Shown: positions 21,845 through 33,270, counted from the first letter of the stretch. The stretch is 64,000 bases of DNA from Sinonovacula constricta (GCA_007844125.1 CM017564.1:17539094-17603093), one strand, 5' to 3'. Made by a program: numbers and translations. Notes: a model not told the origin generated them from the letters alone.

Positions 21845-22455
21845 TTTCCTTTTCCTTTCAATGTTAGCCTGGTGCTTAATTTTACAACAAGCCTCGCGAT
21901 TTTGTCTGAGCTTCAAGCACCCGATGAAGCAAGCAAGTTGTGGCGAGGTAGTAACTTATTGCCCGGGTGCTGCCCGGGTTGAGGCGGGCGGTCACTTCCC
22001 ATTGGAGTCAAAAGACTCCTCCCACAGTCTCGAGCAACCCCTAGCGCCCGGCTCTATGCCAAACGAGCCTTGGCTTATAACTGGTATCTGCTGCTCCCCG
22101 TGTTGAGTCTTCGCCGAGACGTCGAAGCTAGAGTGACCTCTCCATGTGCAGGACTGGGCGGGTTGTATGGAGAACCTAGAGTGCCCAGTGCAAGGATCCC
22201 CTTCTCGGCATTACTGACAGGCAAGGCGGAAAGACAAGCCGATACGGTCGGTGCCAGCGCAGCTGCAGGAGGTGCCAGAAGGCATCGCAAAGCTCAACCA
22301 ACTGCCTACGGGTCTCCGTACCGGATTTTCTATCTGGGTTTACTCCTATAGCCTTTGACCAGCCAAGGTCGACCTGCAAGGCAGCAGGAAACTCATTGAT
22401 GGCGAGGTTGATCATTGCCCGTGCAGATACGAAGCATCTGTCCACTGCCTGAAGA
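21845..22455 (-). mobile_element. LINE 5' untranslated region
   Basis: Markedly GC-richer than its surroundings and directly upstream (minus strand) of the endonuclease. Several frames are open on both strands because of composition, none with domain resemblance. The GC-rich block stops sharply at about 22455, which I take as the element's 5' end. Confidence 0.6.
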
Positions 22456-23076
22456 TGTCTTTTTATAATAGAACATTGTATATCGTATGCGAGCTCACTA
22501 AAACACGTGATAATGAACTTGAAAATGGTTGATGCGTTGCTTTTGCTTAAAAAACACTACCAGGAAATATAAACACATAAATAATCCGTGGGTGGGTGAG
22601 AAGCGTTCATTCTCCATGAGGAATATGAATAAAATAAAGTTTGAACATGTTACACCAGTACAATTTATTTAGAAGTAAACTGTTAATGGCATTTGAAGCG
22701 ATCACTTTATGCACGATGCAAATTATACGATATGACACATAATATAAGTTTTTTTTTATAAACAAAGGTAAAGTGCTCCGACAAACAGTACCGTTCATTT
22801 CAGTTGTATCTCTTAAACAAAGCAAACATTATAGAAAAATGAAACAAAACCATTGTAATACGTCATGAAAGATAAATAAAAAGTAAATTATGTTTTTACC
22901 AAACGAAAGGTTAGCAATAAAGTATTGTGGAGAAAGTCGGGAATAGATTGACAGTGTGGAAATTAAAAGGTTACACTATTCTTTAATCATTAAAATGTAT
23001 ACATACCACGTTGAGAATGGTGCATAAAATGGTAGTGCATTTACACATATTATAGCTATTTTAAATCTATAACAAC
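22456..23076. other. AT-rich sequence, no feature seen
   Basis: Nothing recognisable between the LINE 5' end and the solo LTR. Confidence 0.6.
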
Positions 23077-23080
23077 ATAT

Positions 23081-23821
23081 TGTTATGTACAGTAGTACAC
23101 CAGCGTTTAAGGTTACACTAGTCAAGTTAAGGGTTGTCTACCGTTGTGGTTTTGATGACGTAGAATTCGCGTAGCTGCTAGAAGAAAAGGATCATGCTAG
23201 AAAGTTCAATTGTTTATTTTAAACTGGTTTTCGAGACTGTTTTGGGTACGTGAATGTTCTGGAAATTATTTGGGTATATATAAGAGCGTTTTTGCCGAAT
23301 TAAAGTAAGTTTGAAAGTTTGAACTAAAAGTTTGCTTTAGAGATTGGACATATCGTTTGGAAATACTTGCAGCTTATATCTTAATCTTTCTCTGTTGGAA
23401 CTTACGTGGACTTACTATATTCTATAGTGATCTAAATATTAAAGTGTTGAATTTGGATTATATAATTAACATTCGTGTATTGTTCTACCTTTGGATTATT
23501 TCAACTGTGCTTATCGACGATGACATTCTACTAATAACTCTTCAGGATTATTCGACGTTAGATTATTTTTGCATTATTAAAGAGACACCTCCTAAATGGG
23601 CAAACTGTAAGCTAACATTAATTTTGCTTTCTGAAATTTTGTCTCATTTATTTGTTATCGTTTGATTACGCCATAGATTTAATTGTTTATTAAAATAAGA
23701 CACTATTTTGTACTAGTTTGTACTAGTTTGTTGCTGGCTTATTCTTTCTGTTACACCATTTCGACGTTTAGTAAACGTGCCATTTTATAAATAAACTTAT
23801 ATAGCGACACCGGTCGTAACA
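23081..23821 (+). mobile_element. Solo LTR, 741 bp, 4-bp target duplication
   Basis: Begins TGTTATGTAC and ends CGTAACA, so the ends are the inverted pair TGTTA/TAACA with the canonical TG...CA. It is flanked by ATAT on both sides (23077-23080, 23822-23825). Inside are a TATA box (tatatataag, 23275-23284) and an AATAAA signal (23790-23795) in the right order for U3-R-U5. No coding sequence. The open frame 23357-23665 is R/U5 leader and unlikely to be translated. This is an LTR retrotransposon trace, probably Ty3/Gypsy or BEL, left by LTR-LTR recombination. Confidence 0.8.
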
Positions 23822-23825
23822 ATAT

Positions 23826-24738
23826 CTTACTATCATAAACTGTTCATAATGATATATAATTGAGTATTTGTTGAAAATTTACCTGGGATTGACGGGTAGT
23901 GTGTACCTTTTTGTAATTTGCTGTCGTATAATTACCAAGAAACATAGGCAGATTACGGAATTAAGCCTGTTGACATTCGAAAAATGTTCCTATACCGAAT
24001 GTTAACATGTCATTCTGTTTAATTATGTTTTTCTTTTTAATGGCTGGTTTATGTGTATAGCATTGTTAAAGTGTGTTATATAAATTTATCTAATTCTGCT
24101 TTTAAAGCTGAACATATGAAACGGTGATTACAATGTATTGTGTTACAGAAGGATATAAAAGAGGATATGTTATCTTGCATGAATACTATTAATTTCTGTT
24201 ATGCAGGAATAAAATGATATAATTCTGTGTCCAAAGCTGTTCTATTTTATAAAGCTAACTAAATGCATTATAGATCGCAATAAGATTTAAGGTTTGAATA
24301 TTTTCTGATTAAGTTTTCCTATTAAGGTTTGTCACGGATTCTTAAAAATGCGCTTCTGGGAGATTTTTTTTTCTTTTGAAAATGCCGTATTTACCCTACC
24401 GTAAATTGTATAGATATACATTTTCCAGAAGAAAAAAGTATGCACAGAGTTTTGTCTAAATATTGGTAGAAAGAAATTATGTTTTAATCATTATTCAACC
24501 ATAGTACATATTGATTAAGATATATACTATATAATAATATCAAATAATGAAATTATTAAAATTTAATTAAGTGTTAACATTGTTTCAATGCTTCCGAAGG
24601 AAGTTTAACTCATCATTTGCAAAGCATATTTGCATTAATAAATTTAAAAAAGGAATAGACTGACCCTCGCTGTTATAAAGAAGGGTATTATTTCTTGAAA
24701 CATATACCACGTTGTGATATTTATGACATAATGCATTA
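23826..24738. other. AT-rich sequence, no feature seen
   Basis: No supported feature. Confidence 0.6.
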
Positions 24739-24744
24739 TATTAT

Positions 24745-24781
<37 letters not shown>

Positions 24782-24893
24782 GCTACTACTACTACTACTA
24801 TTACTACTACTACTACTACTACTACTATTACAACTACTACTACTACTGCTACTACTATTTATAATAATAATGATAATAATAATAATAATAATA
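24739..24893. repeat. (ACT)n / (AAT)n compound microsatellite
   Basis: 'actactact' with scattered substitutions to about 24860, then 'ataataatgataataat'. The Ser- and Thr-rich frames over it are artefacts. Confidence 0.95.
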
Positions 24894-26879
24894 TAAACAG
24901 TCGTTAAATTAACAGTAAATCTGTCAAACATAAAATAGGATGCCAATATAACTGTCATCAAAAGTTTGATTCAAATATTTTTAACAGATTTGGGACATTG
25001 TCAAATAATAACATCGAACATGGACATAACAGTGCATAATATGCGTTTAGTCAGTGCAAACTATTGTTATAATCTTGATGCGCCCTTTCAGTCAATCTGT
25101 TACTCGTATGTTGCATTGTCCAATTTGGTAAACATTAAACTGTTCAATGGATCTAGCTGCAGTTAACTTATTGATATTATAGACAGAAAACATATCTAAA
25201 AGATGTTTCAGTAAATTAAAGGGACACATCTGATGGTAAAATATGCTAATTTCGAGTTATATATCCAAATAATTTGATTATCAACTGCTAATGGTCATAT
25301 AACTTATTAAGTCGACCCTAAAGTTCGGGGGTTTATTAATTATAAGCCGACCAAGTGGTGTTTACATTTGAAAAGTTCGTAACTCAAACTCCTCGACAAT
25401 GTTTACAAACATAACACTAAGTAACGCGCGTAATGCATTGTGGATACTATTTTCTTGAATCTCATTGGCCAAAAAATCCAGCATGGCCAGCAGAGCCAGA
25501 AGACTAACATTTTCGGCGTTGAAGATAGAAAGAAGTGAATGCATTCGCAACAACCGTTCACAATCATTGATTATTTACGGTGCTTTTACCAAATGGATGG
25601 ATTTACGAAACATTATGTTAATTAGAGTAAACAAACAACTGGCCAAGCTTCATTAGGAAAGGTACGTCAGTTGTTTGTTTGTTTTTTTCAAACGAATTGT
25701 CGACACATTTCGATGTTTTCTTATATTCGGTATTTTTTATTGTTGTCTTCTTAACCTTTAAGCTACATTTCTTTAGTTTTAAGATGTTTTAGGATGTGTC
25801 CAATTTAGTTAAGAATTGAAAAGGCGCTGTTACAATAATTCGTAATTTATTTGAAAATCGCCGAAAAAATGGTCTTAAAACGTCGATTTTAGATGACAAC
25901 AGGATATTTGTTACAGAAATGTTCGACTTATTAACTTAAAGATCTTGTTGCTGTTGAAATCTAGCAATAAAAACAATATTTCGTACATGGCAAATTGTGG
26001 CAGTTGCTCTCATGAACTGATGATGGATAAGGTGGTAGATTGAACTCAATACCACCACAAAAACAATTAGGCTTTAGCCTATTTGGACGCATCATACGGT
26101 AAACATGGGTTTTGAAGAACTTACAATAAGGTCACTGTTACATTTTTTTACATTTTTGTGGACTTCCTCAAATTATTTACAGAAACCTATTATTCATAGT
26201 TACTGCCTCTGAGAAATATGATCATGACACTATCACTCACATAGTGCTCACTGATATATTACAAATTGCCTTCGAGTGTTGCCAAACTTATTTTGTAGCA
26301 TAAAACTGTAACCACCACAAATCTATATGTCTTGTTATAAGTACAAAATGAGGGTGATATTGTTTAGATTTACTAGTTAAAAATTGAAGAGGTGAAAGTT
26401 AGTGACTGATTTCCTAATCTATGCTATCACTTAAATATTTTTATCTATTTTTCTTGAGTAAATTTTTTTTATAAAAACCCTGAATCAATGGTAAAATATA
26501 AGATGCATATTAATTCAAAGTTTTTTTCTTTTAATCTTTAGATGTTAAGGATTCAAAATAATATCTTTATTTTCTGAGAGAAGCGTATCAATTAATGTGC
26601 TAAATGTTCATATGATTCTCTCCTGAAATACCTGATTATGATTTTTTTATTGTTTCAGCATCAGATAATTCAAAACCCAGCATTCTCTTCTGGTCCAAAA
26701 CTTCGCCAACAAAATGCTAACACCTAAGCCAAATAGCACTACATGTACAGGTTGATATATTTCTTTGCCATTTCTATTTTTTATCATACTGCTTTTACCA
26801 GCATGATGCCAAGGGGTATGATTGCTGACTTAAAACTCATACAAATCCTTGGCCTCTCACTGTGTGGTTGTAGCTGTGT
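24894..26879. other. No supported gene; promoter-like patch near 25.4-25.7 kb
   Basis: Around 25420-25500 the sequence is less AT-rich, has an 'attgg' box and an ATG (25483) in good context followed by ~58 codons to a TAG, then a donor-like GTACGT (about 25660). A strong acceptor ('tttttttattgtttcag') lies at 26645-26659. Joining them gives no extended frame, so a gene is not claimed. The rest is featureless. Confidence 0.35.
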
Positions 26880-27010
26880 AATACGGACAGAGTGTGTAAG
26901 TGGTCCGGTAGAGCATTCTCGCCTTGTTAGCGAAGGGTCCCGGTTTCGAGTCCCACACCGACTGCACATCCCCCCACATGTTACATTAGTGCCTAACGTA
27001 AATGACCAGC
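26880..27010 (+). mobile_element. tRNA-derived SINE head
   Basis: Pol III promoter-like boxes in tRNA spacing: an A-box-like 'taagtggtccggtagagcat' and a B box 'ggtttcgagtccc' about 30 nt further on. The fold is not a good tRNA, so it is a SINE head or tRNA fossil. Confidence 0.6.
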
Positions 27011-27109
27011 GATTAATATAGTACAGTTGCTTAAGGGGTGCTTGTTGGTTACATGTAGAGCTAATGGTCTGTGGAAATTTGAAGATAAATTTCAAGTTGC
27101 CCTAGGTGT

Positions 27110-27310
27110 ATGTAGCCGGGTGATCGTGAGATAATGTGTAAAGGGTTCATTTTTTTAAGTAGGTAGAGCATATTGCCTGTTAGTGAAGGGTCTGGCTGCT
27201 CATTTTTCTGGGTATGTTACATGGGTATGATTTTTAGATGGGATAAAGGACTTAAAGTGGAAGTGTTCCAGTTGTGGCAGTGCTTCTACCCATACATTTG
27301 TCAATAGACA
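27110..27310 (+). mobile_element. Second, more decayed tRNA-SINE copy
   Basis: 'aagtaggtagagcatattgcctgttagtgaagggtctgg' split by few changes matches 26905-26950. The B box has decayed to 'ggctgctc'. Confidence 0.5.
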
Positions 27311-27702
27311 GATGTTAATATAATGATTAATATAACTGCAAAAACAGCTCAATTTTGCAGCTTTATATTTATTTGTGGTCTTCCTTCTATCATAAATAGT
27401 TATATGTTGGATTTTGGATCACTTGATTGCCACTGCAATTTGTTAGTTTTCCAGATAACATAGAACACACCTATTTACAGTTTATTTCATCTGACCTGCT
27501 TTACAGGTAAATATTTCTAAGTACCATACCTTAGGGAATCAACATATCACTTGATTGGGGCGTTTGGTAGACAGAAAAAACAACACTAGATAGCTAGACC
27601 AGGATGATCCCGAAGTGATGACAAAGGCTGATGTCATTTGAGTAGATTGTACTTGATCCAATATTGCAGAACATTTCTTAGTAAGTTGTTTATTGTTATT
27701 GT
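27311..27702. other. No feature seen
   Basis: Ordinary AT-rich sequence between a SINE and the LINE tail. Confidence 0.6.
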
Positions 27703-27703
27703 T

Positions 27704-30700
27704 TTACAATTACAATTACAATTACATGGCATTTATATAGCGCAAAAATTATGTAGACATATTCTATTGCGCTTCACACAAGTCCTAAGATTTTGAATCA
27801 TGTTAAGAACAACACTATGTACACTATGATAAACACAGTTTTCTAAATCAGTGAGACTGGAAATGCCGCAAGATTAATTGTGAAACTGTTGGAACAAGTG
27901 TGTTTTGAGTCGAGCCCTAAATGTTACTTCACATTGAATGTTTTTAAGAGAGCTTGGAAGATTATTCCACAGTTTTGCGCCAACTACAGCTAATGACCGG
28001 TCTGCAAGTTTTGTACGCCGTCTGGGAATATGAAAGTTGACATCACTCTGTGAACGCAATCTATATCGACTTGTATTCTTATGAACAAACATATCCTTGA
28101 TATATATTGGAGCTGTTCCGGCGATTACTCGAAAGACCAAAACAAGGACTTTAAACATAACTCTTGCTTTAACTGGGAGCCAATGAAGTCGTTTCAATAG
28201 TTCAGCACTTGGATGGTGGTACGAAACATTTAGCACAACCCTTGCAGCATGGTTTTGCACACGCTGTAGTTTGTTGACTTGGTATGCTGGAATATCAGTG
28301 TAGAGACTGTTACAGAAGTCAATGTGAGAGTGAACTAATCCATGTACCAAGGTTTCAGTAGATTCTTGAGTAAGATGTCTCCGTAGTGTTCTTAAATTGC
28401 GTAACTGAATATTGGCTATTTGACATTTCTTCTGGATATGTTGGTCAAAGCTCAGAGTATTAGTCATGATCACTCCAAGGTCCCTGACTTGGTCAACACA
28501 TTTAACATTAATACCTCCAACATTCACTTTCTCTATATTTAGTTTATTCAATTGCTGTTTAGTTCCATAGAATATTATTTCAGTTTTTGATTGATTCATT
28601 TTAAGTTTATGGGTTGTCATCCATGTAATAATATCGTTCAGGCAGCAGTCAAGCTGTGCGAGTACTGAGGATACATTACTAGGATTACCTGCTTCAATGG
28701 ACAAGGCAAGCTTGTGGTCATCTGCGTAACCATACAGACTCGCAGCAGAATATTTTTCAACAACCTTATTTAGAGCTGAGATATACAGAGTAAAGATTAC
28801 AGGCCCAGCACAAGAACCCTGGGGGACTCCGAATCTCAAAGGTTCACTGTCAGACTTTGACTGGTCTATAATGACTGACGTTGTACGGTTGGTTAAGTAG
28901 GATTCAATCCATTTCAGTGGAGTATCTTGAATACCAAAGTCTTGTTGTAGTAGCTCTAGCAATATAGGAACGTCAATGGTGTCAAAAGCAGCACTCAGAT
29001 CTATCATAACCACAATTGTCACTTTATTATTCTCAATGTTTTCTAGTAAATCATGATACATTTTAACCATGGCCGTTTCAACACCATGATATTTTCTGTA
29101 CGCACTTTGGTAAGCTGGTAAAAGATTGTTGTCTTCAATGTACTCATTTATTTGATTTAATGCTGCCTTCTCTAAAATCTTTGAGAGGAATGTTAGATTT
29201 GAGACTGGCCTGTAATTTGGAAGTTCAAGTGGAAGACCTTTTTTCTTAAGTAAAGGTTTGATTACTGCATTTTTCCAGTCATCAGGAAACACACCAGTAA
29301 GTAGTGATTGATTCACAATTTCAGTGACAATTGCAATAAAATGAGCAAAGTACTTTTTAAGTTGAATGGTAGGTATCACATCAAGTTCACAAGTTGAGGA
29401 TTTGGATGCAAAAACAAGTCTTTTGATATCACTTTCTGACAGAGGTTCAAACTCTGAAAATTTTCTATCCATTAAAGATGTGCTATGACTGGAAGAACTA
29501 TCAGTTGCATAGGACGGTAAGTTGTCAAGTTCATTTCTTAGCTTAGAAATCTTATCAGCAAAATATCGTTGGAAGTCATTTGCCAGAGAAACTGAGCTGC
29601 TATGAACTGGAAGAGGATTGTCCTTGGACCTTCCCAATAAGTCTGAGGTTACAGCATACAACTTTTTAACATCACCGGCTGCCTGTCCAACTTTGTTCTG
29701 GTAATAATTGTCCTTTGCCAGAGAGAGTGCCACACTGTAGTAATTTCTTACGCGGTTATACACTTTCTTAGTCAAGTCAGATTTGTTACTCATAAATATC
29801 TTTTCTATTGATCGCCTGAAGTTCTTCAATTGTTTTAGGTATCCAGAGTGCCAAGGAACTGATGGTCTACAAATTAGAGTCCTAGTTGTGACAGGGGCAT
29901 GTTTATCAATAATGTCTGATGTTGATCTGGTGAATTGAGAAACAAGGTCATTTACATTGGAATACTTCCCCACGATGTCATTAAAGATACATAAATCATT
30001 TTGTAAAGCGTCCTCTGATACATTTTTCCAATTGCGTGATTTCCGTACTTTCCGGACAAGAGGAGGTCGAGGCTGTTCAACATTACAGGTGACAAATGAG
30101 TGATCAGAGATGTAATAGTCTGAAGTCGGTTCTTTAAAGACCAAACGTTTGTCCTCTGTCTTGGTGATTATCAGGTCTAGTATATGACCACTAATGTGTG
30201 TAGGAGTACAAACATGTTGCGTTAGTCCAAACGTTCTTAAAAGTTCCTGAAACTGTTTAGAATAACAATCTGTGTTATTATCAACATGAATATTAAAGTC
30301 ACCTAAGAACACTTGAGACTCAGACCTGGTTGTTATTTGATCAAGAAATTCTGCAAATTCTGACATGAACATAGCCAACGTCACGGGATTTCTCTCTGAA
30401 TACGGAGGTCTATAAATACCAAAAATGACAAAAATGAGTGACTGACAACAAACTTTCCACTCAACACATTCAAATGATTGGAATAATCGTGGTGGACGTC
30501 TGGACACCTTAAGATTGTTTCTGTATAATATAGCAAGTCCGCCTCCTTTGCGGTCCGGTCGTGGGACATCATCAAACCAATAACCCTCCTGTGACAATTC
30601 CCCTCTAATTATGTCATCGCCATCAGGACACAGCCAAGTTTCGGTTATCACACAAAGGTCAATATCAACCTCAAGGATATGTTGGAGTAGTTCAGCTGTT

Positions 30701-31195
30701 TTTCCGCGAACAGACCTTGTGTTAACAGTACATAGTTTCAGGTGTTTTTTCCTTTGTGCATTAAGTAACAATGTGTGGTCAAGTTTAATCTGGATCAGGT
30801 TTTGGTGGTGAACACCTGCATTTGATTTTGTCCTCAGGCGACCACCTCTTTTCCCCCTGTATTTCAAAATACCAAGCTCTTTCAATAGTGTGAAAGTTTC
30901 TTTGTTAGGTAATGTAAGTTTTCTGGGTACAGATCTATAATCCCATAATTGCTGTCTATTGTAACGTATTACACATGGATTAGCCATAACCCCAGGTGAG
31001 ATTTCACTCAGCAATATAGATGACATATTTATTGACATTTCCCTCCAATATATGAAGTTCAGTGAATATTTTTCATCAAAATTTCCTAATAATCCAAATA
31101 TTATCCCAACAAACAACAACTGCATCTTGCGGACCAGAAATTCATTAATCCATATGACAAGAATCACATTTCCAAGTCCACTGGTTTAGACACAA
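27704..31195 (-). mobile_element. CR1/L2-like LINE, apparently recent
   Basis: Minus-strand non-LTR element. Its 3' end carries 'gcgctatataaatgccatg' followed by a short tandem (TAATTG)3-4 tail (27704-27726), a style of 3' end common in L2/CR1-type LINEs. The 3' UTR is about 150 bp. One uninterrupted ORF fills the rest. The 5' boundary is uncertain; sequence upstream of 31167 has no clear 5' UTR, so the copy may be slightly 5' truncated. No target duplication could be fixed by eye. Confidence 0.9.
27874..31167 (-). CDS. LINE ORF2: endonuclease-reverse transcriptase, intact
   Basis: Encodes 1097 residues without a stop. Endonuclease, residues about 143-362: CTVNTRSV (Asn149), VITETWL (Glu176), FGIYRPP (249-255), FLGDFNIHV (GDFN 289-292) and ISDHSFV (SDH 354-356). 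Reverse transcriptase, about 600-880: NYRPVSNLTFLSKILEK, VMIDLSAAFDTID (motif A, Asp723), FGVPQGSCAGPV (motif B), YGYADDHKLA (motif C, YADD 814-817), LKMNQSKTEIIFYG (motif D). The C-terminal part (LHWLPVKARVMFKVL, GTAPIYIKD, LWNNLPSSLK) is typical of CR1/L2-group proteins. All catalytic residues are present, so it may be active. It nicks chromosomal DNA and copies its RNA there. The first Met may lie inside the true N-terminal region; Met61 is an alternative start. No zinc knuckle ORF1 is seen upstream. Confidence 0.92.
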   Translation of the reverse strand: MILVIWINEFLVRKMQLLFVGIIFGLLGNFDEKYSLNFIYWREMSINMSSILLSEISPGVMANPCVIRYNRQQLWDYRSVPRKLTLPNKETFTLLKELGILKYRGKRGGRLRTKSNAGVHHQNLIQIKLDHTLLLNAQRKKHLKLCTVNTRSVRGKTAELLQHILEVDIDLCVITETWLCPDGDDIIRGELSQEGYWFDDVPRPDRKGGGLAILYRNNLKVSRRPPRLFQSFECVEWKVCCQSLIFVIFGIYRPPYSERNPVTLAMFMSEFAEFLDQITTRSESQVFLGDFNIHVDNNTDCYSKQFQELLRTFGLTQHVCTPTHISGHILDLIITKTEDKRLVFKEPTSDYYISDHSFVTCNVEQPRPPLVRKVRKSRNWKNVSEDALQNDLCIFNDIVGKYSNVNDLVSQFTRSTSDIIDKHAPVTTRTLICRPSVPWHSGYLKQLKNFRRSIEKIFMSNKSDLTKKVYNRVRNYYSVALSLAKDNYYQNKVGQAAGDVKKLYAVTSDLLGRSKDNPLPVHSSSVSLANDFQRYFADKISKLRNELDNLPSYATDSSSSHSTSLMDRKFSEFEPLSESDIKRLVFASKSSTCELDVIPTIQLKKYFAHFIAIVTEIVNQSLLTGVFPDDWKNAVIKPLLKKKGLPLELPNYRPVSNLTFLSKILEKAALNQINEYIEDNNLLPAYQSAYRKYHGVETAMVKMYHDLLENIENNKVTIVVMIDLSAAFDTIDVPILLELLQQDFGIQDTPLKWIESYLTNRTTSVIIDQSKSDSEPLRFGVPQGSCAGPVIFTLYISALNKVVEKYSAASLYGYADDHKLALSIEAGNPSNVSSVLAQLDCCLNDIITWMTTHKLKMNQSKTEIIFYGTKQQLNKLNIEKVNVGGINVKCVDQVRDLGVIMTNTLSFDQHIQKKCQIANIQLRNLRTLRRHLTQESTETLVHGLVHSHIDFCNSLYTDIPAYQVNKLQRVQNHAARVVLNVSYHHPSAELLKRLHWLPVKARVMFKVLVLVFRVIAGTAPIYIKDMFVHKNTSRYRLRSQSDVNFHIPRRRTKLADRSLAVVGAKLWNNLPSSLKNIQCEVTFRARLKTHLFQQFHN

Positions 31196-31740
31196 TAAAT
31201 AAATTCATCAGAGCACAGTGAAATGCAGCCATTCACCAGGCGCAATTTTGTTTAGAAACATATTGAAGGAAGAAAGTACGCCCATAGTAGCAATGGTGGG
31301 CGAAGACCCCAGAAAATGTTTGGGAATTACCAATGGTGCACCTGAGGTCATCTTGAAAACCTGTTATCCATGAACAATGAAAACATTCAGATTCGGAAGA
31401 ATATGACAGTCCAGTTGTTGAGCATTACAGGTCTTTTTACTTTCTTTGATGAAAGTTTTCAAACCACATGAGGCTCAAACCTAATTTGAAGTATCTGTCA
31501 ATGTGTGATTTTTGCCAATCTGTTGTTATTATAGCATTTTTGTTAACTTTAAAAGCCATCATGTGTATATACTTGATAATCAAGGCAACATTTAAGTTGA
31601 GAAAGGTCTTTCTTCTGACTTTATCTGAATAAAGGTGGTTCATTAATCAGTGAAGCTTTTTTTAGCCAAATAATGTACACTATCAACATGTATTATTGTA
31701 TAGATTCAAAATTGCAGCCCTCTGCTAATTAAGACATCTT
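31196..31740. other. No feature recognised
   Basis: Could include 5' sequence of the adjacent LINE, but nothing identifies it. Short minus-strand frame at 31437-31643 has no resemblance to a known family. Confidence 0.45.
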
Positions 31741-32010
31741 AAGAAAGTATGACAAAGTCCTATGAGCATTGCAACATATACCAAACTCCAAAAAGGCACA
31801 GAACAATGGTATTTCACATGCAAGCCAAGCGAAAAGTAAGAACAAATTAGTAATTTAACGAAAAGACAAAACCCGACAATTACCGCCTTGGAAGGGTCAG
31901 TCGCAATATGGACCGACTGGGGTGCTTAAACCGGTTTTACAGAGCTCTAACCTCGCACTTCCTGACGAGTTTCTCAAATGCAAGCAATGAAAAGAAAACG
32001 ATCTATTTAA
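31741..32010 (-). mobile_element. GCGAGGTT repeat, 5'-truncated copy
   Basis: Reverse orientation. Constant 3' end near 31745 ('gacaaagtcctatgagcatt'), core with hairpin damaged by a one-base loss ('cagtcgcaatatgg'), ending at 'aacgatctattt' near 32008. The plus-strand frame 31908-32171 runs out of the repeat into unique sequence and is not supported as a gene. Confidence 0.85.
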
Positions 32011-33270
32011 AGCAACTTGGTCAAAGTTTAGTGCAGGAATATGACACAACCACTGGTCTTCATTTTTATGTTACAACATCACTTTTGCCTCATGAGTCAA
32101 CATATTGTTCTTTATTGAAACACAGTTTAAGACTTTTACTGCATGCACAGTTTAAAGATGAATTATTTTAGTTTTTGAGCTCCGTAAGGTTAAAAATCCG
32201 GAACAATTGCAACACTTTTACTTTTCCAACCTAAACACAAGTATTTCAGCAGGCAGCATTTCACATGTAATATAGTGGTCAGAGGTATCAAATTAATAAC
32301 AACGTATTGCATTTCTATATGAAGTTAAGTAGTTTTTGCCTTTTTGAAGCAAAAGAAAAACATTTTTTACAAACTGTGAAAAATTCCCTTTTAAAGCTAT
32401 GTACACGTTGAAACCAGAAACTGTTTGTATTTCACTTACACAAACTACTGCCTAATAGCTGTCAAGCAAAGGCCAACGTTTGATTATATGAGACCCCCAG
32501 TTATTCAGATTTTGTCAACCTGTACAGGAAAAACACCTTAGGTAGATTATCAACGATAAATAAAGCTAAAGAGTAAAAGCTCCTACTGCAATGAAATGTA
32601 TACAGTTATGGAGGGCAGTGCTAAACATGTTTAATATAAACATCTCAGCATGTAAACAATATATCTTTTCAGACATGTTCGAGTAATACTTATTTCAGAA
32701 CTTACTTGCTATATTGAACTTTGTTTCTTGTTAAAATTAATGTATTTCTTAAAAGAAAAAAATGCATTTTTTAGTATTATGCACTAACATTGACCTGATC
32801 CTGACCCTAAATTTGTCATCGATCATTAATGCATCTCAGAATGAGATTCATTTCCAATAATATAAACCTTGTTTCAATAAATACAGTACGTTTATTTCTG
32901 TGGAAAGGTCAGGAGTAACTGCATGTTGGTGCATAATTTCACCTAAGTGTATTTTTTATAACTTGAAAATGTTTAGACATATCATACGATATTCTTTTTA
33001 ATATAACTTTAAGTGTAAGAAAGTGAATAAAATGAAGTACACATCGATAAAAAGGACGTTTTTAATTCCAAAAGGCATTACAATATTTTCATACACATAA
33101 AAAGCAATAGACTAAAAACAAACTATAAAATTCTTTCTTTAAAAGTATAAAAACAGTTCTGAAATGTCAAAGGAGTCATGTAGCATAGGATTAAAGCTGA
33201 TTTTATGCCTAAACTATTAATATGTGTATACTACACTGTAATGTTTAACTCGTGCAATAAAACAGCAGAC
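32011..33270. other. AT-rich sequence, no feature seen
   Basis: No recognised element or ORF. Confidence 0.6.

Larger units (their letters stand above)
18000..22455 (-). mobile_element. LINE, minus strand, deleted and interrupted
   Basis: A non-LTR retrotransposon read on the minus strand from a GC-rich 5' region (about 22455-21845), through endonuclease (21835-21360) and RT (21340-20306), to the RT C-terminal part and zinc finger (19066-18101), then ~100 bp of 3' UTR. Three kinds of damage are visible: an internal deletion that fuses the middle of the endonuclease to the pre-RT region, at least two frameshifts in the RT, and insertion of a 1.24-kb GCGAGGTT dimer (19067-20305). Its protein resembles the LINE ORFs widely mis-annotated in molluscs as craniofacial development protein 2-like (recalled, not searched). 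Confidence 0.9.

Noticed and set aside
23357..23665. 102-codon frame that could be a small membrane protein
   Set aside because: It lies wholly inside a solo LTR, downstream of its TATA box, and has no resemblance to a retroelement protein.
26905..26960. Genuine tRNA gene
   Set aside because: A and B boxes are recognisable, but the acceptor and anticodon stems do not pair well and a second decayed copy follows 220 bp later, so a SINE head is more likely.
31895..32010. Hammerhead-ribozyme-like CTGACGAG in the minus strand of the GCGAGGTT unit, with GAAA ~20 nt downstream
   Set aside because: A weak stem II can be drawn, but neither stem I nor stem III can be formed with a proper cleavage site in any permutation I tried, so the motif is likely chance.
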